A stretch of 7,051 bases of DNA from an uncultured Peptococcaceae bacterium (GCA_900553245.1 USCP01000101.1:1-7051), one strand, 5' to 3'; numbered from the stretch's first letter, positions 1 to 5,619 are shown. Notes: generated by a model not told the origin, from the letters alone. Translations and numbers: made by a program.

Positions 1-81
1 GATCAGTTGGCAAAAGCATCCGGTGCATTTGCGTTACTGTTCATGGTTTTATCCTTTGTACTGACCATGCTCATTAAGTAA
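1..81 (+). CDS. C-terminal end of an unidentified membrane protein (partial)
   Basis: Frame 1 is open from the first base to a TAA at 79-81 and gives 26 residues. Apart from a short polar start (DQLAKASG) they are strongly hydrophobic and end in a lysine (FVLTMLIK), which looks like a last transmembrane helix with a short cytoplasmic tail. An intrinsic terminator follows 9 bases after the stop, which supports this being a true gene end. Many transporter families end this way, so the family cannot be named from what is visible. The 5' part lies outside the window. Confidence 0.6.
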   Translation, partial: DQLAKASGAFALLFMVLSFVLTMLIK

Positions 82-90
82 GCAATTGAT

Positions 91-122
91 ACGATGCACA
101 CTTCGGGGTGCATCGTTTTTTT
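91..122 (+). terminator. Rho-independent terminator after the partial membrane protein gene
   Basis: A 9-bp perfect stem (91-99 ACGATGCAC with 108-116 GTGCATCGT) encloses an 8-base loop containing CTTCGG. It is followed by a run of seven T (116-122). It sits just after the stop codon at 81 and before the next gene's ribosome binding site. The next gene therefore either has a promoter I cannot see or relies on read-through. Confidence 0.9.
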
Positions 123-149
123 ATTATTTATTAACGGAAGGGAACCTAT

Positions 150-782
150 ATGTATATTAACAAAAACTTTTTGGATTTTATGTTTTCCGGAAAAATGCAT
201 TATCAAGGTGCCGTAGAAAACCATTTCATTGTTAAAGAGCCGCAGGGTGTTTTATTGGTTACAAAGGGCCGTATTGTTATGGCGGACCCTTATGCGATCA
301 ACTATGGTATTGTTGTGAGTGAAGACATTGCCAACGGCAAGCATCCGGTGAGCATTTTCACCGCTCATATTCCGCCACATGATGAGGTGAAAGTGGCAGG
401 CTTTTTGATGCAATTTGACGAAGAAGCGGTACCGGATGAATGGAGAATGTGCTTGCCTAGCTTCGTAGATGAATCAGCGCTTCCTGAAGATGGGTATTAT
501 GGTATTCAAACCGAAAGTGGCAATTTAACCGTTTGTGCCGAGCAAACGGTTGGTTGGCTTTTGGAACACGTGGAAGAGTCGGCTGATGTATTGAAAGATA
601 TCGAAAAGCAAATCAGTACGACCTATTTTGAAAACGGTGGTGTAGCAAATACCATTCTTCCAGGTCTTGAAGTGAATCTCATTACGATGGTTGGTAGCGA
701 AGCGCAAGGGTTCCCAGCATATTGGGGATACAAGGATGGTAAACTCGTTTGTATGGCCATCGATTTCCTTGTGGTTGATTGA
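150..782 (+). CDS. DUF4241-family protein
   Basis: This encodes 210 residues with no signal peptide or membrane segment, so it is probably cytoplasmic. The layout fits DUF4241 as I recall the family. A GVLLVTKGRIVMADPY segment (about residues 33-48) matches the 'sG.iv..DP' block. A middle strand (about 75-93) has the pattern VKVAGFLMQF. The C-terminal block GFPAYWGYKDGKLVCMAIDF (about 187-206) matches the 'G.yp.y.G.d..G.vv....dF' end. The family's molecular function is not established to my knowledge; some members have been discussed near toxin/immunity loci, but nothing here supports that. The ATG at 150 is preceded by GGAAGGG at 136-142 with 7-base spacing, so the start is well supported. 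No clear promoter lies in the 68 bases upstream, which are mostly occupied by a terminator. No terminator follows before the pyrG promoter. Confidence 0.75.
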   Translation: MYINKNFLDFMFSGKMHYQGAVENHFIVKEPQGVLLVTKGRIVMADPYAINYGIVVSEDIANGKHPVSIFTAHIPPHDEVKVAGFLMQFDEEAVPDEWRMCLPSFVDESALPEDGYYGIQTESGNLTVCAEQTVGWLLEHVEESADVLKDIEKQISTTYFENGGVANTILPGLEVNLITMVGSEAQGFPAYWGYKDGKLVCMAIDFLVVD

Positions 783-794
783 TGCAATTTGTAC

Positions 795-833
795 TTGACT
801 GTTGCGCCATAAATCAGTAAGATATTATAGGGC
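795..833 (+). promoter_or_regulatory. pyrG promoter (sigma-A type) with GGGC start
   Basis: A -35 TTGACT (795-800), a 17-base spacer and a -10 TAAGAT (818-823) place the transcription start at G830, seven bases after the end of the -10 box. The transcript would begin GGGC (830-833). TATTAT at 823-828 is an alternative -10 but lacks a well-spaced -35. A 5' GGGC transcript start is the known hallmark of CTP-controlled pyrG transcription in Bacillus subtilis. Confidence 0.75.
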
Positions 834-898
834 ACTCTTGTAATAAAGAGCCGTTTTTAGTACACTCGTCCCTATTCGAATGAATAGGGATTTTTTTT
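830..898 (+). promoter_or_regulatory. pyrG leader: probable CTP-sensing attenuator (reiterative G addition)
   Basis: In the B. subtilis mechanism, low CTP stalls RNA polymerase before the C at +4. Slippage then adds extra G residues to the 5' end. The G-tract pairs with the pyrimidine-rich 5' arm of the leader terminator and allows read-through into pyrG. The same parts are visible here: a GGGC start at 830, a U/C-rich terminator arm (TCCCT at 869-873) and a hairpin with eight T directly before the pyrG ribosome binding site. The leader is short, about 39 bases from the start site to the hairpin. A small hairpin (GG-CTCTT 831-839 with AAGAGCC 846-852, followed by GTTTTT) lies right at the 5' end and could compete with or assist the switch. 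The pairing target is interrupted by G868, so the antiterminator helix may be only about 5 bp unless wobble pairs extend it. Confidence 0.75.
869..898 (+). terminator. Attenuator terminator in the pyrG leader
   Basis: A 9-bp perfect stem (869-877 TCCCTATTC with 882-890 GAATAGGGA) has a GAAT loop and is followed by eight T (891-898). It ends 12 bases before the pyrG Shine-Dalgarno (911-917), so it must be bypassed for pyrG to be made. It also serves as the only visible terminator for the DUF4241 gene upstream. Confidence 0.92.
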
Positions 899-924
899 GT
901 TATATAAGTCAAGGAGGAGCATTT

Positions 925-2526
925 ATGACAAAATACATCTTTGTAACCGGTGGGGTTGTATCATCGATTGGGAAGGGGATCGTTGCAGCATCCTTGGGCC
1001 GTCTTTTGAAGAATAAAGGCTACAAAATTACCATTCAAAAATTTGACCCTTACATCAACGTAGACCCAGGGACTATGAGCCCATATCAACATGGTGAAGT
1101 GTTCGTTACCGAAGATGGTAGTGAAACCGACCTCGACCTCGGTCACTATGAACGTTTTATTGATATTAACCTGAACAAATATTCCAACGTAACGACCGGT
1201 AAAGTGTATTCTGAAGTTATTCGTAAGGAACGTCGTGGTGACTACCTTGGTGCGACGGTACAGGTTATTCCTCATATTACTGATATGTTAAAGGAAAAGA
1301 TTCGTCGTGCCGGCGAAACCTCCGATGCTGAAATTGTTATTACCGAAGTAGGTGGGACCGTAGGGGATATCGAATCTACACCATTTATCGAAGCCATCCG
1401 ACAAATGAAGAGTGCAGTTGGTGCTGATAACGTTCTTTATATTCATACCACTTTGGTGCCTTATTTGAAGGCTGCTACCGAAATGAAAACCAAGCCAACC
1501 CAACACAGCGTTAAAGAATTACGTGGGATGGGGATTCAACCGGATATCTTAGTTGTTCGTACTGAAAAACCTATGAGTGAAGGCATGCGTGATAAGCTTG
1601 CACTTTTCTGCGATGTTGAACCGGAAGCCATCATTGAATCTCGTGATGCCGATGTCCTTTATCAAATTCCATTGAATCTTCAAGCACAAGGCATGGATGA
1701 CATCGTTTGCCGCAAGTTAAAATTAGAAGAAAAACCTGCTGACATGTCTGCGTGGGTGGAATTGGTTGAACGTATTAGAAAAATTGACCAAACTGTACAT
1801 ATTGCACTTGTTGGTAAATATGTACAACTCCATGATGCGTACCTTTCTGTCATCGAATCCTTGAACCATGCCGGTTTCTATCATGATGTTGATATCAAGA
1901 TTGATTGGATTGATGCGGAAGCTGTTACTAAAGAAAATGCTGCTGAAATTCTCAAAGATGCAGATGGTATTTTAGTGCCTGGCGGCTTTGGTGAACGTGG
2001 TATTGAAGGGAAGATCAATGCTATTCAATATGCACGTGAAAATAAAGTGCCATTCATGGGGATTTGCCTTGGGATGCAAATGGCTGCAGTTGAATTTGCA
2101 CGCAATGTTCTTCATTGGGATGATGCAAATTCTGCAGAATTTGATAAGCACACCCCACATAACATCATCGATTTGATGGTGACTCAACAAGACGTGGAAG
2201 ACATGGGTGGCACCCAACGTTTGGGTCAATATCCATGCCGTTTGGTTGAAGGGACCTTGGCACGTGAATTATACGGCTGTGAAGAAGTTGGTGAACGTCA
2301 TCGCCATCGTTATGAATTTAATAATGATTTCCGTGAAATCTTCACTAACAACGGGATGGTATTCTCCGGTCTTTCCCCAGACGGTCGTTTGGTAGAAATT
2401 ATCGAATTACCAGATCATCCATTCTTTATTGCGAGCCAATTCCATCCTGAATTTGTATCTCGTCCAAACCGTCCACAAAGCATTTTTAAAGGCTTTATCG
2501 GCGCTGCAAAAAAATATAGCAAGTAA
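925..2526 (+). CDS. pyrG: CTP synthase (glutamine-hydrolysing)
   Basis: This encodes 533 residues, the normal length for the family. It is a cytosolic enzyme that converts UTP to CTP using ATP and glutamine-derived ammonia, the last step of de novo pyrimidine nucleotide synthesis. The N-terminal synthetase domain (about 1-266) starts with MTKYIFVTGG and the nucleotide-binding GGVVSSIGKG loop, followed by the conserved KFDPYINVDPGTMSP and HGEVFVTEDG segments. The C-terminal class-I glutamine amidotransferase domain (about 290-533) has the nucleophile elbow GICLGMQ with Cys381 and the FHPEF motif with His507 and Glu509, so the catalytic triad is intact. The start is ATG 925, with AAGGAGG at 911-917. 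An in-frame ATG at 880 lies inside the leader terminator and would add 15 unconserved residues. The gene appears monocistronic, with its own promoter, attenuator and terminator. Confidence 0.98.
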   Translation: MTKYIFVTGGVVSSIGKGIVAASLGRLLKNKGYKITIQKFDPYINVDPGTMSPYQHGEVFVTEDGSETDLDLGHYERFIDINLNKYSNVTTGKVYSEVIRKERRGDYLGATVQVIPHITDMLKEKIRRAGETSDAEIVITEVGGTVGDIESTPFIEAIRQMKSAVGADNVLYIHTTLVPYLKAATEMKTKPTQHSVKELRGMGIQPDILVVRTEKPMSEGMRDKLALFCDVEPEAIIESRDADVLYQIPLNLQAQGMDDIVCRKLKLEEKPADMSAWVELVERIRKIDQTVHIALVGKYVQLHDAYLSVIESLNHAGFYHDVDIKIDWIDAEAVTKENAAEILKDADGILVPGGFGERGIEGKINAIQYARENKVPFMGICLGMQMAAVEFARNVLHWDDANSAEFDKHTPHNIIDLMVTQQDVEDMGGTQRLGQYPCRLVEGTLARELYGCEEVGERHRHRYEFNNDFREIFTNNGMVFSGLSPDGRLVEIIELPDHPFFIASQFHPEFVSRPNRPQSIFKGFIGAAKKYSK

Positions 2527-2570
2527 TTCATTGGTTTAATAACTGTGTCTATATTGCTTTAGGGAAAAGA

Positions 2571-2604
2571 AGCCCACACGATGAGGAGTCGTGTGGGCTT
2601 TTTT
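2571..2604 (+). terminator. Rho-independent terminator after pyrG
   Basis: An 11-bp perfect stem (2571-2581 AGCCCACACGA with 2589-2599 TCGTGTGGGCT) has a 7-base loop and ends in six T (2599-2604). It lies 45 bases after the pyrG stop. The A-rich bases before the stem could give weak activity on the other strand, but no minus-strand gene is seen. Confidence 0.95.
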
Positions 2605-2807
2605 GTATGCGCGGCAATTCTGGCAATGATATCGGCGGGAGATCGTGTTGGTGTTGACTTTCTGTGCGAGAATGGAAAGGGGCAGTGAGTGATGTATGAA
2701 GTAACTGGTCCATGTATGCTTCTTAGTGTAGAAGCGTGTCGTCCGGTAAGTGGCTAAAATGAGAGGGAATATGTGGGTAAAACCCTAAATAATATAGTGA
2801 ATTATTA
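2605..2807 (+). other. Gene-free intergenic stretch with one hairpin
   Basis: No convincing gene is visible. A hairpin (GCTTCT 2718-2723 with AGAAGC 2730-2735, 6-base loop, extendable with G-U pairs to about 2714-2739) is present but has no T-run, so it is not a terminator. A 21-codon frame at 2692-2757 with AAAGGGG upstream is possible but unsupported. The inverted-repeat arm at 2743-2754 is described separately. I recognise no riboswitch class here. Confidence 0.5.
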
Positions 2808-2827
2808 TTGACATATGCCACTTACGG
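2743..2827 (+). repeat. Inverted repeat pair upstream of and inside the NifX-cluster promoter
   Basis: GTAAGTGGC at 2746-2754 is the exact reverse complement of GCCACTTAC at 2817-2825. The match continues outward as CCG/CGG with one extra base in the left copy. The arms are 62 bases apart and the right arm fills the spacer of the promoter at 2808-2836. This could be a pair of operator sites for a regulator acting by looping, or a long-range RNA pairing. It could also be chance, though a 9-base exact match at this position is notable. Confidence 0.5.
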
Positions 2828-2843
2828 TGATAATATTAACACT
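2808..2843 (+). promoter_or_regulatory. Promoter of the NifX/MinD-ferredoxin cluster
   Basis: A consensus -35 TTGACA (2808-2813), a 17-base spacer and TAATAT (2831-2836) are preceded by TG one base upstream (2828-2829, extended -10). The predicted start is near 2843, giving a 5' UTR of about 69 bases. This is the best promoter in the window. An AT-rich stretch lies directly upstream (2785-2807). Confidence 0.8.
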
Positions 2844-2848
2844 GTAAA

Positions 2849-2860
2849 CGGCATATGCCG
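2849..2860 (+). promoter_or_regulatory. 12-bp palindrome just downstream of the predicted start, possible operator
   Basis: CGGCATATGCCG is a perfect palindrome lying about 6-17 bases after the predicted transcription start. A related sequence, GACATATGCC (2810-2819), overlaps the -35 box and spacer, so CATATGCC occurs twice with starts exactly 40 bases apart (2812 and 2852). The position suits a repressor operator. In RNA it could only form a 4-bp stem with an AUAU loop. The regulator is not identified. Confidence 0.45.
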
Positions 2861-2911
2861 ATAATTCGGAACACTATATCATCGAATACAAAGAGAAAAG
2901 AGGTCTTTATT

Positions 2912-3274
2912 ATGAAAATCGCGATTCCAGTTAATGAACAAGCATTGGAAAGCGCTGTTGCTGAAAATTTTGGCCGTGCAGCGAATTTCCTCTTTTTTGA
3001 TACAGAAACCCAGGCGGTTAGTTTTTTAGATAATTCAGCTATTATGAGTCAAGGTGGAGCAGGTATTAAGGCTGCTCAAAGTGTTGCGGATCAGGGCGCA
3101 CAAGCACTGATTACCCCTCGTTGCGGTCAAAATGCTGTTGATGTGTTAAATGCAAGCAATATTGTAATGTATCAAGCCATCGAAGGGAGCGCACAAGCAA
3201 ATCTTGACGCCTTTGCTAAAGGTGAACTTGAAGCTTTAAGCAACATTCATGCTGGGTTCCATCACCAGGGGTGA
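2912..3274 (+). CDS. NifX/NifB-like dinitrogenase iron-molybdenum cofactor family protein (first copy)
   Basis: This encodes 120 residues, a stand-alone NifX-type domain (Pfam PF02579 family as I recognise it). Family members are small cytosolic proteins that bind or carry iron-sulfur or molybdenum-containing clusters. Visible family marks are the MKIAIPV start, the AENFGRAANFLFFD segment (about 17-30), GGAGIKAAQ (48-56), an ITPRCGQNAVDVL segment (67-79) with Cys71, and the final FAKGELEAL helix (101-109). The tail carries His113, His117 and His118. The start is ATG 2912, preceded by AAAAGAGG (2896-2903). An upstream in-frame ATG at 2855 sits inside the palindrome, has no ribosome binding site and would add 19 unconserved residues. 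The gene is first in the cluster, directly behind the strong promoter, and ends 6 bases before the next start. The cofactor is unknown and no nitrogenase genes are nearby. Confidence 0.88.
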   Translation: MKIAIPVNEQALESAVAENFGRAANFLFFDTETQAVSFLDNSAIMSQGGAGIKAAQSVADQGAQALITPRCGQNAVDVLNASNIVMYQAIEGSAQANLDAFAKGELEALSNIHAGFHHQG

Positions 3275-3280
3275 TTAAAT

Positions 3281-4123
3281 ATGAAAATTGCCGTATTAAG
3301 TGGGAAGGGTGGCACAGGTAAAACTTTTGTATCTGTGAACCTTTCTGTGACTGCACCACAGGCGTTGTATGTGGACTGTGATGTGGAAGAGCCGAATGGG
3401 CACCTGTTTTTAAAACCTGAGGCTGTTTCTACATCAAAAGTTGTAAAGCGTTTGCCTGTCTTTGATGCGGAAAAATGTACTGGATGTAGAGCATGCTTGG
3501 ATTTTTGCCGCTTTAATGCATTGGCATATATCAAAGACAAGCCGATGGTATTCAAGGATGTCTGCCACTCTTGTGGTGGATGCGAACTCATTTGCAAACA
3601 TGGCGCTGTCAGTGAAGAAGCGGTTGAAATCGGGCATATTGATGTCGGGATGCACAATCATGTGGAAGTTGCTTCAGGCTTTTTGAACATTGGCGAAGCA
3701 TCTGGTATTGCTATTATTCAAGGGCTTTTGCGCCATGCGGATGCTTACAAGGGCGACAATATCGTCATCGATTGCCCTCCAGGAAGTGCATGCTCCGTGG
3801 TTGAAAGCATTCAGGATGCGGATTATTGCATTTTGGTGGCAGAACCGACGGTCTTCGGTGCACATAATTTTGAAATGGTTCATGAGTTGGTAACGATTAT
3901 GAATAAACCATGTGGTGTTGTGATCAACAAGGCAGAGGAAGGCAATACCTTGATGGATGACATTTGCGCTGAAAAGGGCCTTAAGGTGATTGCAAAGATT
4001 CCGTATCGTAAAGAAACGGCGCGTGCCGGCGCTAACGGTCAAATTGCTGTTGAAATAGATGCACATTTGCGTGAAGTGTTTGCAGACCTTTGGCGTGTGA
4101 TTACTGAGGAGGTGAAGGTATGA
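3281..4123 (+). CDS. MinD/Mrp-type P-loop ATPase with inserted 2[4Fe-4S] ferredoxin domain (first)
   Basis: This encodes 280 residues. The deviant Walker A motif GKGGTGKT (8-15, with the signature Lys9 and Lys14) is followed by DCDVEEPN (32-39) and DCPPG (164-168, switch II). These define the MinD/Mrp/NifH-like SIMIBI ATPases. Between the first and second ATPase motifs sits a bacterial ferredoxin insert with two CxxCxxCxxxC motifs: Cys66/69/72/76 and Cys95/98/101/105. The proline that usually follows the last cysteine is absent from both. The family is annotated as MinD-superfamily ATPase with inserted ferredoxin domain (COG1149). Its role is inferred to be ATP-driven cluster transfer or electron transfer, by analogy with Mrp/Nbp35 and with the ATPases beside the Desulfovibrio orange protein. 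The ribosome binding site AGGGGTGA (3267-3274) overlaps the previous stop. The end overlaps the next gene by 4 bases, so the two are probably translationally coupled and may form a heterodimer. Confidence 0.92.
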   Translation: MKIAVLSGKGGTGKTFVSVNLSVTAPQALYVDCDVEEPNGHLFLKPEAVSTSKVVKRLPVFDAEKCTGCRACLDFCRFNALAYIKDKPMVFKDVCHSCGGCELICKHGAVSEEAVEIGHIDVGMHNHVEVASGFLNIGEASGIAIIQGLLRHADAYKGDNIVIDCPPGSACSVVESIQDADYCILVAEPTVFGAHNFEMVHELVTIMNKPCGVVINKAEEGNTLMDDICAEKGLKVIAKIPYRKETARAGANGQIAVEIDAHLREVFADLWRVITEEVKV

Positions 4124-4983
4124 AGCAGTTATTGATTCTCAGTGGGAAAGGCGGTACAGGTAAAACCACTACCGCTGCTGCTTTTATTTCCTTCGCTCAG
4201 GGGCGCGCGTTTGCAGATTGTGATGTTGATGCGCCAAATCTGCATTTGGTTATGGATTTTAAAAATGAACCTGAAAAATCAGCTTTTTTAGGTGCACAAA
4301 AGGCTTGGGTGGATGCCAAGCAATGTATTGGATGCGGTAAATGTGAAAGTGTTTGTAGATTTGATGCTTTAGTCAAAAATGATAATGGCTATACAGTGAA
4401 TGAACTGTCTTGTGAAGGGTGCGCGGTATGCACCGCTGTTTGCCCAACCGGTGCTGTGTCAATGAAAGATGATGTGGCAGGCGATATGATGCTTTATCAA
4501 GATGGTCGTGTGTTTTCTACTGCGAAGCTAAAAATGGGTCGTGGTAATTCCGGTAAGCTCGTGACGGCAGTTAAAAAGTCTTTGGCTGAACACAGTGATG
4601 CGGAATTTGCTATTATTGATGGTTCCCCGGGGATTGGATGCCCGGTGATTGCGTCTATTAGCGGTGTGAATATGGTACTCGTTGTGGCGGAATCATCCCT
4701 TTCAGGGATTAGCGACATGGAGCGAATTTTAAGAACCTGCCGGGGCTTCAAGACAAAAGCTGCCGTATGCATCAACAAGTACGACAGCTGTCCGGAAAAA
4801 GCAGATGCCATTGAAGCGTTTTGTAAGGAAAATGACGTACCGTTCGTAGGGCGTATTCCCTATGACCGCGCCATTCCTGATGCCATCAATGCGGGTAAGA
4901 CCATCGCTGATGTGAAATGTCCCGCCAGTGATGCTTTGCGTGATGTGTATGAGCATGTGCTGACGCTCATGGAGCTTAAATAG
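4120..4983 (+). CDS. MinD/Mrp-type P-loop ATPase with inserted 2[4Fe-4S] ferredoxin domain (second)
   Basis: This 287-residue protein is a paralogue of the gene before it, with the same domain order. Walker A GKGGTGKT lies at 9-16, DCDVDAPN at 33-40 and the switch II motif DGSPG at 167-171. The ferredoxin insert carries Cys69/72/75/79 and Cys98/101/104/108, the last followed by the classical proline. Both clusters therefore look complete. DGSPG here against DCPPG in the partner suggests the two subunits have diverged and are not simply redundant. The ATG at 4120 overlaps the upstream TGA (ATGA), with a near-ideal GAGGAGGTGA (4106-4115) upstream. Side-by-side pairs of such ATPases flanked by NifX-like proteins are common in anaerobic Clostridia and Desulfovibrio. 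The biochemical substrate is unknown. Confidence 0.92.
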   Translation: MKQLLILSGKGGTGKTTTAAAFISFAQGRAFADCDVDAPNLHLVMDFKNEPEKSAFLGAQKAWVDAKQCIGCGKCESVCRFDALVKNDNGYTVNELSCEGCAVCTAVCPTGAVSMKDDVAGDMMLYQDGRVFSTAKLKMGRGNSGKLVTAVKKSLAEHSDAEFAIIDGSPGIGCPVIASISGVNMVLVVAESSLSGISDMERILRTCRGFKTKAAVCINKYDSCPEKADAIEAFCKENDVPFVGRIPYDRAIPDAINAGKTIADVKCPASDALRDVYEHVLTLMELK

Positions 4984-5042
4984 TATGTAATGAAATTGTT
5001 TGTTAATATCTTGTTTTAAATTTTTATGGAGGAGACTATATT

Positions 5043-5411
5043 ATGAAAATTGCAGTAGCTAGTATGGGTAATGTTGTAGCAGGCCACTTTGGTCATTGTG
5101 AAAACTTCAATATCTTCGATATTGAAAACAATGCCATCGTGAATCATGAAAGCATTGCAAATCCAGGTCACAAGCCAGGCTTCTTGCCTAATTTCTTGGG
5201 CGACCTCGGTGTGAACGTGATCATCGCCGGTGGGATGGGCGAAGGCGCTGTTAATATCTTCAATGCACGTAACATTGAAGTGATTATGGGTGCAACCGGT
5301 GTGGCACAAGAAGCGGTGGAACGCTATCTCCGCGGTGAATTGAAATCTACTGGTAGCATTTGCCACGAACATCAACATGAAGGTGAATGTGGCGGCCATC
5401 ATCACGCTTAA
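5043..5411 (+). CDS. NifX/NifB-like cluster-binding protein with His/Cys-rich tail (second copy)
   Basis: This encodes 122 residues. It is a NifX-type domain of a different subfamily from the first copy, with HFGHCENFNIF (15-25), NPGHKPGFLPNFL (40-52), an IIAGGMGEGAVNIF stretch (60-73) and YLRGELKSTGS (95-105). The GHKPGFLP and IAGGMG blocks are typical of the small clostridial 'NifB/NifX family molybdenum-iron cluster-binding' proteins. The C-terminus CHEHQHEGECGGHHHA (107-122) has two Cys and six His and is a likely metal-binding tail. Further candidate ligands are His15, His18, Cys19 and His43. The ATG at 5043 follows GGAGGAG (5028-5034). The 59-base gap after the second ATPase contains no terminator and only a weak promoter-like sequence (TTGTTT 4996, TAAATT 5017, 15-base spacing). 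The gene is therefore probably co-transcribed, perhaps with extra internal initiation. A terminator closes the cluster. Confidence 0.9.
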   Translation: MKIAVASMGNVVAGHFGHCENFNIFDIENNAIVNHESIANPGHKPGFLPNFLGDLGVNVIIAGGMGEGAVNIFNARNIEVIMGATGVAQEAVERYLRGELKSTGSICHEHQHEGECGGHHHA

Positions 5412-5468
5412 AGCTCATACACGTACAAAGATTATAAATTAGTAAACCATTTAAATGACCTCTTAAAC

Positions 5469-5503
5469 ATAGCAACGTTCATTAGGACGTTGCTATTTTG
5501 TTT
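5469..5503 (+). terminator. Rho-independent terminator after the NifX/MinD-ferredoxin cluster
   Basis: AGCAACGT (5471-5478) pairs with ACGTTGCT (5487-5494). A-U pairs extend the stem outward to 5469/5496 and a short extra stem closes the loop. TTTTGTTT follows (5496-5503). It lies about 58 bases after the stop codon and separates this cluster from the next operon. Confidence 0.88.
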
Positions 5504-5619
5504 GCGTGGCTGTAGAAAATGGCGTAAAATATCATATTGTAAAAAATTTCTTTTTCGTGAATGGATTTGCTGAGATGAATCGTATTTATAGTGAAATCAT
5601 TTTTAGAGGAGGAATTATA

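Noticed and set aside
880..924. Upstream in-frame ATG that would extend CTP synthase by 15 residues
   Set aside because: It lies in the loop and stem of the leader terminator and has no ribosome binding site. ATG 925 has a strong one and gives the conserved N-terminus.
2692..2757. 21-codon plus-strand frame with AAAGGGG nine bases upstream
   Set aside because: It is too short to judge, has no recognisable sequence and no clear promoter. It is kept only as part of the intergenic note.
2855..2911. Upstream in-frame ATG that would extend the first NifX-like protein by 19 residues
   Set aside because: The added residues are unlike the family, there is no ribosome binding site, and the ATG sits inside the palindrome. 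ATG 2912 gives the standard MKIA start.
3262..4066. Several 100-130 residue minus-strand frames opposite the ATPase genes
   Set aside because: The plus-strand proteins are clearly recognisable. The antisense frames lack ribosome binding sites and family features.
4996..5022. Internal promoter before the second NifX-like gene
   Set aside because: TTGTTT and TAAATT match consensus poorly and are only 15 bases apart, so this is not listed as a feature.
2912..5411. Nitrogen fixation locus
   Set aside because: NifX-like domains alone do not indicate nitrogenase. No nifH, nifD, nifK, nifE, nifN or radical-SAM nifB is present, and the ATPases are MinD/Mrp type with ferredoxin inserts rather than NifH.
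5506..5619. Upstream in-frame ATG that would extend the secreted repeat protein by 38 residues
   Set aside because: It starts next to the preceding terminator, lacks a ribosome binding site and would put the signal peptide in the middle of the protein.
5504..5619. ECF-type autoregulated promoter before the repeat protein
   Set aside because: I looked for an AAC-type -35 with a CGT-type -10 and for a sigma-A promoter and found no convincing pair. Transcription start mapping would be needed to place it.
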